Below are positions 56,230 to 64,000 of a stretch of 64,000 nucleotides of DNA, piece after piece. Under the pieces are notes generated by a model. That model saw nothing but the letters and a program-made list of their open reading frames with translations. It ran no database searches and was not told the origin of the DNA. Positions within the stretch are counted from its first letter, which is position 1. Each line of letters starts with the position of its first letter. Location of the stretch: contig NC_135552.1 of assembly GCF_964340395.1 (NCBI RefSeq), positions 22,296,681 through 22,360,680 of the forward strand. The letters run 5' to 3'. This stretch comes from Glandiceps talaboti (Eukaryota; Hemichordata; Enteropneusta; Spengelidae). A program made the translations under genes and the position numbers.

Positions 56230-57982
56230 ACATGTTCTACAATTGTATGCCCTATCTAGAGGGTAGTGTGTATTGCTTCTCATTTTACACATCATTAAAT
56301 GTAATAGTTTGGTGTGGTTATACAAAAATATGGGCTTTAATGTAAATAAAAGCCTAGAGTTACTATAACAAACGTTATGTCAAATGTTTAGTACATGTAT
56401 TTTCCATATAAATGGAACTGAGACAACTTTTTTTTCAGTATCCAACGCACGCAAAAGTGTAGGTCTTATCGGGAGAAAGGGATTTATTGTTCTTTTCAAT
56501 GTTTATACAAATTCCCTATTGCAGGCAATTGCGGTAAATCACTCCCATGGCCAATTTCATTGATAACTCAGAGAGAAGAAAAGGACTAAAAGTTAATTGT
56601 TGAAATTGGCAATATTTTCCTTAAAGAGGTATGATCCAGACAAAAGTCAGTATACTTTCTGACAGCGTTAATCTCCTTTCCCTGAATTCTCATACTGTAA
56701 GTTCATAATTGTGTGGTAATTTCATATGCACAATATTGAAAGGTTTATGCATAAATCATTCGATTGTTTTGTAAAGAGCTTATTTCGTGCCCAAAGACAG
56801 GAGTGACATTGCTTCATGTAAATTTGTTGGAGTGTTTTGTATGGTACATGCATCGCAAATGATGTGTTTATGTTATTATGTAATGACTGCAACGCAATGA
56901 AACGTCCGTACACTTTAATGAAACAATGACAAGCATATATATATATATATATATACATGTATATATATCAGATGTAGAATATATTTATTAAGTAATACAG
57001 TGCAATATTTGTACTTCAAAATACATAGTACACATATAATTGATTAAGAAGCAATTAACCAATGACCTCGACATGGCATGGCATGGCATGGTTGAGAGCT
57101 CACAAAGAGGCTTGGTTGGCGTTTATCGAATATTGTTTGGTACTCAAATATTATGCTATATATGTTGTTGTCTATCACATCAGAGAAAATGGTTAGATGT
57201 CTCCCATTTAAAGACTCCACTTATTCATTCCACATGCCATAACATTGATGTATTTCAATATGAAACAAAATTAATCATCAAGTACAGTGCATTTACTAAT
57301 TGGTGAGGAAAGTTTCAAATATGTACATTCAATACAGCTGCAATACCCTTGTCGACTTCGCTAAAACCTCAATTCATCAAGTTCCTTCTCTGTATATTGT
57401 AACAGTCTTTTTAATACAGGCAGTTATTTGTTTCCATTTCAATTATTAGTGTAAATTGAAGAATTCACATAAGTCGTTATGGATTTCCATTAGTCAGAAG
57501 ATGAAGAACGAAAATGATCAAACCTGTTCTTATAGAACAATTATGATTAGGCCGTTATAATTATATAAATATGCAGGGTGTTTTGAATCATGGCGTTTTG
57601 TTTAACTAGATTGTTCAATAACCGGACCCTGCAACGTAAAATCATACGTAGAAGTGATGATATCAACCCAAGGATGTGCTTGTAATTTCAAAGATTTTCA
57701 TAATCAATAATACATACATCATATTTGTTAATAATCTAACACTCTATAGGTATTCCATAAAATAGGTATACATCTTATATGATTCAAACTAACTATAAAA
57801 AAACTAACTATAATAACCGACCTGTTGTTGATTATGACAATAGAAAAGGGATAAGAGCAAATGATCCTCAAGATACGAAGCCGACAAACATATTCTATAT
57901 AATATGATATGAAAGTTAAAGTCACAAATGAAATCTAAGAAACATTTACAATTGTTGAAGTGGTACAAAAGCCATTGAATTC

Positions 57983-60900
57983 TCATTTGGTTGGAGTTGT
58001 TAAAGGTACGTTAACGGGAGTTAAGTGACTTCCAGTGGACATCGTCTCCGGATCAAACCCTTCTTTACCGTTTAACCAAAATGTTACGAAGAATCCTTTG
58101 CCCTAGAAAAAAATATTCATTTTAATCAACATATAAAACATTTGAGTTGGTTAACTACAAAGTCATATACAACATAACAAAATAACCGTTACAAGCAATG
58201 TTATAATTAAAAGACAGCTCATATCAGGATTGAAATTTAGATGTGACAATCAGTTGACCATCAGAGAAGAGCCAATCAAAGAGTTGGCCAAGAACAAAAG
58301 AATGACTTATGGATCCATTGATTAGATAACACTAATACGACAACCTGGGATTGAGTCCATGGCCTAGTAAGAAGATGACTGACGACACAAGAAAAACTTT
58401 AATAGAACTCACAGTCAAATCAAATTTTTAATATTGCCTGTTTTGTTCAAAAGTTAACTTTTGCGTATAGTTTGAGGGTTTGTTCAATAACTTGAATATT
58501 GTGGATAAAACCCTCAAGTAATGTTAAATTACAAGACTGTTGAAAGTCATAAATTCATTCGTTCTGTATTCGTCTTCATTCTGAAGGCAGAAAGATTTTT
58601 TTTTATATGAGATCATATTTCAATGCTTACCTCCAATTCTGTAACTCCTCGTTGTGTTACATAGTAACCTCCCAATTCCGTCAACACATCTAGGGTGGCC
58701 TTGCTCAAATGGATTCGATTTGCTATAGAAAATAATGTTGAAATCGATGTATTATTAGTGTTATCCCTACATATTACTACGTTGTTAGTGATATTCACAC
58801 CATAGCTACATGTAATGCATCTAAATATGGCATAAGACAGTCAATCAGTTAAAATATTTCTGCAAGTGAAGATATTTCTGTTCGTCGGTATTATTTCAAT
58901 GCTTACCTTTTTATTTATTCTCTTGGCACACTAGCTGATCCCTAGCTCTATCCAACATTTCCGATATAAATACAACTAGCAGCATGCTATTTACTACTTT
59001 GTTCCTAAATCTACCATCGACGTCTCTGCATATTATTTGGTATGTTCGCGCTCTATTCATACCACATCTCTTATTTAAGTTATTTGTCATGCAATTAATT
59101 CATAAGCGACTGAAAGTAGATTTATTTTGCTATATTTTATTATACTGCCTTTCGCTACTTCTATTGAAACACCACTAAACAACATCCTAGCTTAAGTTGT
59201 TTACATCACCTAAAAGAATAATAAATATAATCATGATGTTCACACCTTCGCCAGAAGTCTCCATACGCTCAGCAATGTTAACTGTATCACCGAATAAGCA
59301 GTAACGAGGCATTTTAGTACCAACAACACCAGCGACTGCAGGACCTGTAAAATAACGATGTCCCAAACGTAAGATCACTCATATAAAATATTACCACAAT
59401 CAAGAAATGATTCACCCACCATTCGTGATAATAATTAACAGCAACATGTACAGCCTAAATATGGTGTAACACGGTAAAGAATTCATGAGTGAAATATTAC
59501 ATCTTATATTACATGTATTAGCATTTCGTAGTTAGACAAACTCCTCATGGAATGTTTTCTGGTTATGTGGGATACCAGGTGAGCAGATGGAAGGATAGAC
59601 AGACAGATAGACAGACAGACAGACAGACAGACAAGAAAACAAACAAACAAACAAACAGGAAAATAATTGTAACCATACTTCATACCAGAGTGAATGCCTA
59701 TACGTAATCTCATTATAGTGCCAGGAAGATGATCAATAGCTATGCATGCTATATGATGTTTCAGATCCAATGCAAGGGTGGCAATTTCTCCAGCATGATG
59801 CTTACCATTCCGATTAGGCACACCTAAATAAATATACGAAAAAAATCATTTCAATGACGATACGTGTGAACTGGACATGAAACCAAAATATCGTTAGAAG
59901 GTGTGTCAATATAACTAATCTATAACTTGGATGAAATTTCCAAAGGTCTGCCTTTTATTATGTTGAGGTACACATCAGGACACATGGAATCTACCAGTTG
60001 ATGCGTTCGCTCAGCTTGTCAGAGCACCTTGACTAGAATGCTAGGGGCATGGGTTCTGCTCCTACATACGCGAGGAAAGAAACTAACAGTAGGAGTAGAA
60101 CCCATGCCCCTAGCATTCTGGTCAAGGTGCTCTGACCAGCTGAGCGAACGCGTCAACTGGTAGATTCTGTGTGTCCTGATGTGTACCTCAACGTGATATA
60201 AGACAGAGCTTTGGAAGTTTCATCCAAGTATAAATGACTCATATCAAACTAAGATGTTGGTTTTGCAAATGCCAGTTTACATTATCTAAAACTGGTATAA
60301 TTACATACCTGATACTACCATGTATGCGTCTCCGATAGTTTCTACTTTATAAACATCATACTTATCAATGCGTCCATCAAAGCACGTGTACAGCATGTTT
60401 AGCATTCGAATAACCTGTAGTGGACTACTCTGAGAGCAGATACTGGTGAAGCCAACGATATCAGAGAACAACACTGAGCAATTATCGAATGACTCGGCAG
60501 TAACTTGCTGGTTCTTCTTTAGTTGTTCGGCTGCCGTCTTGGGTAGTAAACGATAGAGCAGGGAGAGTGCCCTTTTCCGTTCTTTCTTCAACGCTATGTT
60601 CTGGCCCACAAGCGTCGATGCGAACATTTGCATATTTGTAGTAAGCCGAGTTACAAGGAACAACACGAGAGGGCATATTGCCAGCACTAACACAAGAACG
60701 AATGCTACCATGACTAAATTTTGACGATCGTTTGTAACTTCTTTTTCAAGTTTTTCTATAATTTGATCGGATAACTGGTTTTGGATTTGGAGTAATATTT
60801 CCATATAGTTAGTCATGTTCGTAAACCAATAGTTAGCTCCGACCCAAGACGGTTCCACTTCCACATTTTGCTTAATAGTATTTCTCATATCAGTCATAGC

Positions 60901-61821
60901 CTTAACAACATCACCCGGTAGGTTATCCATCAGCTGATCATGCATTGTTTTTATTTCAGGAGCATACTGCCAGGAGGCTTCAAAGTTTCCCTGTGCAAGG
61001 AAACTCTTCTCTAGATAATCAATGAAATGGTTATAATCATTGAACTTTCCCAGTGAGTAATAAACTGATCCTAGTGTACGTTCAATGCCAACGTCTTCTT
61101 TACTCACAATCAACAGTTGGTATCCGACCAGGACTGTCCACCCTTGGTTTGAGCCTTCAAACCTGCCAACTGCTTCGTATAGCCAATCGATAAAGAACTT
61201 AATTGCTGTGGAGTAGAATTCAATCTCATCAAACAAGTCAGCATTAGAGATGTACAGATCACGACGATGGGTGTCAAGAAACTTCTGAAAAGCTTCTTTT
61301 GAGTCTACTTCAACAAGAAGGTTGTCACTGTTGATCGGCCAACTTCGTAACTGCTGTAGTGCGTTGTCAGTTTCTGGATATGTGTCTGTCAGGAACTTAC
61401 GACTCAATGGACTAATACTACTCAGATACAAAGTTGTCATGTCACGTTCATTTTGTAGGTGGTGTAGAAAGTTGCCAAGATCTCTTCCAAAAGTGATGGC
61501 TTCTCGCACTTCAAACGAAGCTGTGTTTGCATTTATCACTAATTTCAGGTTATTACTTGCAACGGCTATCAAGGTAGCAATAGGAATCATGGTCAGGGTC
61601 AGCATCTTAAGCAACTGCCAACGTTTACCGGACTTCTTCTTTGGATCACAGCTCCATTTCCTGTGTCGTTTTCCCCAGCCAAAAAGATTTTGAACTGATT
61701 CCGATGTATCACTCAAATCAGACAAACTGGCCAAAGAACTAATTTCACTAAAAGTGAACAAGCTAAGGGCTGCACTCTGCGAATCGGCTGCAGCATGATG
61801 ATGAGGGTGACGTGCCGACAT
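57983..61821 (-). CDS. NIT-domain receptor guanylate cyclase, array copy C
   Basis: Third tandem paralogue, closest to B. Coding exons on the minus strand: 60309-61821, 59686-59823, 59246-59344, 58631-58722, 57983-58102; GT/AG introns, phases 1,1,1,0; 653 residues. Start is the ATG at 61819-61821 (MSARHPHHH), matching B. The frame stays open upstream to another ATG in the preceding intron, but an acceptor (exon edge 61877) and the frame break in B argue against using it. TM1, NIT-like ectodomain, TM2, signalling helix and cyclase domain are all intact, with the same catalytic residues as B. C-terminal tail is Thr/Pro-rich and ends in Lys. Introns are compact (485, 341, 523, 528 bp); intron 1 contains a near-perfect 305-bp palindrome. 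A leader exon at 62341-62402 matches that of B. Role as for the other copies: ligand-gated cGMP synthesis, with the ligand unproven. Confidence 0.93.
59596..59657. repeat. (GACA)n/(AAAC)n microsatellite in intron 2 of copy C
   Basis: Shorter, interrupted counterpart of the copy B array, about 30 nt past the exon 2 donor on the sense strand. Confidence 0.85.
59925..60229. repeat. tRNA-like foldback palindrome in intron 1 of copy C
   Basis: Inverted repeat of about 305 bp whose arms are almost fully complementary, both carrying the A-box-like CGCTCAGC...GTCAGAGCACC. The B-box-like part is more decayed than in copy B. The central loop (CGAGGAAAGAAA) is the reverse complement of the loop in copy B (TTTCTTTCCTCG). 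Confidence 0.85.
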
Positions 61822-62340
61822 CTTTGACGGAGAAGGATATGACACGGCAACTCCACAACTTGTTCTAACAGACGTACCTGCAATCAAACATGGCAAAAGA
61901 AAACACGTCTACAATCACGAATTGGTATGTAAAAGACCACCTAGATAGTATTTCACACTTGTACAGTTAGTTCCCTGTACCATTTTTAGATAGGGTCAAG
62001 CATTAGAAATTAACGGAAAAGACGTTTGAGAAAAGATTTCATATATGAATTCTGTATTATTATACCAACCTATGTTCTAAGAGTTTCGCAAGTAACTACT
62101 GATACATAAGTAGTCAAATAAGTTAACTCATCAGTTACTTTATTAATAACAACAATGACAAATATGTAGGCATTCCAGACCATGCCCCTTTTATATCTGT
62201 AAAGTAAGCTATCGAACTCAAATCATTTTTGCTGTTGATTATAGTATAATTTAAAAGGCTATATATAAATATATTAATAGCAAGCAGGTAAGATTCAAGA
62301 TATGGTTCCAAAATATGTTTATGTGAAGGCAAAAACTCAC

Positions 62341-62402
62341 CTTAGGATTCGTTGACGCATTGAAATCAATCCCAGCCACTGCAGGTCAGGGATCGCCATC
62401 AA
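62341..62402 (-). other. Non-coding leader exon of copy C, with short uORF
   Basis: Counterpart of the copy B leader exon, same 62-nt length and same splice signals. Its upstream ORF differs from that of B at one residue (Ala to Ser at codon 13) and ends at the same TAG just after the exon junction, upstream of the start at 61821. Intron 0 here is only 463 bp, against 1786 bp in copy B. Confidence 0.6.
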
Positions 62403-63202
62403 CTGAAAGTACATTCAAGCTTTACCAAGTATTACCATCTCAATATATGCAACGCCCAACAGACATACAGAGTTGATGGACATCGCTGTTGGATGCTACA
62501 TGTATTAGTAAGTACCGTGTGCGTTGATATAATCGTTTCTTTCCAGTATTGACCACAAATATATTAGTTTCCTTTTCTCACATTTATTTTAAAAGTACGT
62601 ATATAATAGATACTTTGCATTAATACTCTTTACAGTGTCGTTTCAGTACACTGGTTTGGGTTATCGGCTGTTGTGATCAGTTGTCGTGCGTTTAGCTCGT
62701 ACACGTTCTTACCTGCTGGGTTTTATTTATACATACATCTCCCATTTGAATAAATATCAACATTGAGCAATCCATCAAATTACCCAAATGCATTTATTTG
62801 GTATATCAATATCTTTCACTCATTATGGATCCGACTCCAATTCTTGCAGTGTTATCCAGTGAATGGTATTCCCAAAGTTTTTGTTTACCACAGATATAGT
62901 GAACTCTGAGTTGGCTAGCTGTTTGATTTTAAGGCCCCTGCAAGACAAGCAAATTATCTACGGTTTCAGTACGTGGTGTCCTTGTTGTCAGACATTCGTC
63001 GTTGGGGCGTGAACATCCAACGGTGACATGATATGCCAGAAAAAAGATTACCTATGAGGTTGGCAGACTTTAGACTGAAAACTCACATACAAGTCTTTAA
63101 TTGTGCACTGTACAGTACTTTAATGGCTCATTAGCTTAGTTAATCCGTATTTCTCATATATGAACAGCCCCCTCAGATTTCAAACAAGTAATTAATACTT
63201 AC

Positions 63203-63273
63203 AAATCATGGATAACTTCGGAGATAATTATAGGTTAGTTATGAGCTGTTCCCATGTCAATAATTTCCCAACG
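63203..63273. promoter_or_regulatory. Conserved AGATAATTATAGGTT element upstream of copy C
   Basis: Same sequence and layout as the element upstream of B, core at 63222-63236, about 0.82 kb upstream of the C leader exon. Confidence 0.45.
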
Positions 63274-63319
63274 CAAAATATTCCAGCTGAGGCAACCCAA
63301 AGATGATTTTATATTTCAG

Positions 63320-63376
63320 GCAATAAAGCAGGGAGAGTTAGTGCCCCTTTCCGTTCTTTCTTCAATCGTATGTTCT
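63320..63376 (-). pseudogene. Fragment of cyclase exon 1 upstream of copy C
   Basis: Counterpart of the fragment at 56172. On the minus strand it still reads LKKERK before a 4-nt insertion shifts the frame. Being present in both units, it predates the B/C duplication. Confidence 0.6.
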
Positions 63377-63395
63377 ACATGTGCTACAATTGTAC

Positions 63396-64000
63396 GCCCT
63401 ATCTAGAGGGTAGTGTGTATTGCTTCTCATTTTACACATCATTAAATGTAATATTTTGGTGTGGTTATACAAAAATATGGGCTTTAATGTAAATAAAAGC
63501 CTAGAGTTACTATAACAAACGTTATGTCAAATGTTTAGTACATGTATTTTCCATATAAATGGAACTGAGACAACTTTTTTTTCAGTATCCAACGCACGCA
63601 AAAGTGTAGGTCTTATCGGGAGAAAGGGATTTATTGTTCTTTTCAATGTTTATACAAATTCCCTATTGCAGGCAATTGCTGTAAATCAAACCCCATGACC
63701 AATTTCATTGATAACTCATAGAGTAGAAAAGGACTAAAAGTTAATTGTTGAAATTGGCAATATTTTCCTTAAAGAGGTCTGATCCAGACAAAAGTCAGTA
63801 TACTTTTTGATAGCGTTAATCTCCTTTCCCTGAATTCTCATACTGTAAGTTCATAATTGTATGTATTCTACTCTGTGTGGTAATTTCATATGCACGATAT
63901 TGAAAGATTTATGCATAAATCATTCGATCGTTTTGTAAAGAGCTTATTTCGTGCCCAAAGACAGGAGTGACATTGCTTCATGTAAATTTGTTGGAGTGTT
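63396..64000. repeat. Start of a further duplication unit, cut by the window edge
   Basis: About 600 bp match the first part of both complete units (47025-47630 and 56249-56850). In both complete units the 3' end of a cyclase gene follows about 1.73 kb from this point. A further copy would therefore end near 65.1 kb in these coordinates, outside the window. Confidence 0.75.

Larger units (their letters stand above)
47025..56248. repeat. Tandem duplication unit containing copy B (about 9.2 kb)
   Basis: The sequence beginning GCCCTATC(C/T)AGAGGGTAG occurs at 47025, 56249 and 63396 in the same orientation. Homology then runs through the 3' flank (47.0-48.7 kb matches 56.2-57.9 kb), the gene, the leader exon and the upstream flank. 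The unit is about 2.1 kb longer than the next one. Most of this is a 0.68-kb insertion in intron 3 and about 1.33 kb extra in intron 0. Confidence 0.85.
56249..63395. repeat. Tandem duplication unit containing copy C (about 7.1 kb)
   Basis: Same order of blocks as the copy B unit: 3' flank, five coding exons, leader exon, conserved upstream element and cyclase-gene fragment. High nucleotide identity extends through introns and intergenic DNA, so the duplication is recent or has been homogenised by gene conversion. Confidence 0.85.

Overview
This is a window of animal (metazoan) nuclear DNA. It is AT-rich, has spliced genes with GT/AG introns, and is dense in di-, tri- and tetranucleotide microsatellites, with a tRNA-derived SINE, a CR1-like non-LTR fragment and Tc1/mariner relics. 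The only firmly recognisable genes encode NIT-domain guanylate cyclases. That family is known from marine invertebrates, so an invertebrate, probably marine, is likely. I cannot name the phylum from the sequence.

Region 1 to 37.7 kb: no confidently identifiable gene. It is AT-rich non-coding sequence broken up by long simple repeats: (ATCT)/(CCAT), (CTGT), (CA)-(GA), (GGT/GAT), (ACC/AAC), a pentanucleotide ATATC block, (TA), (CATA), (GATA) and (AAGT). It also holds a degenerate tandem repeat of about 104 bp, a decayed Tc1/mariner transposase near 21.8-22.2 kb, and two weak single-exon candidates on the minus strand: a type II membrane protein at 20.46-20.72 kb and a Cys-rich segment at 27.67-27.88 kb.

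Region 37.7 to 64 kb: a head-to-tail tandem array of three intact receptor-type guanylate cyclase genes, all on the minus strand. Gene A has its CDS within 37715-42984, gene B within 48764-53337 and gene C within 57983-61821. Each has five coding exons with the same boundaries and phases. Each encodes a protein of about 653-655 residues: short cytosolic N-terminus, first membrane helix, NIT-like sensor ectodomain, second membrane helix, signalling helix, class III cyclase domain. All guanylate cyclase catalytic residues are present. B and C are recent duplicates with a shared non-coding leader exon; A is more diverged. The duplication units are 9.2 kb (47025-56248) and 7.1 kb (56249-63395), and a further unit starts at 63396, so the array probably continues past the right edge.

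The intergenic and intronic parts of the array hold an internally deleted 585-bp Tc1/mariner element, a SINE and a LINE 3' end lying tail to tail, and a 0.68-kb insertion present only in B. They also hold a tRNA-like palindrome in intron 1 of B and C, an old fragment of the cyclase gene upstream of B and of C, and a short conserved AGATAATTATAGGTT element seen five times. By family knowledge the three receptors would sense a small extracellular ligand (nitrate/nitrite or NO-related) and raise cGMP. Their differing ectodomain and linker residues suggest related but not identical sensors.
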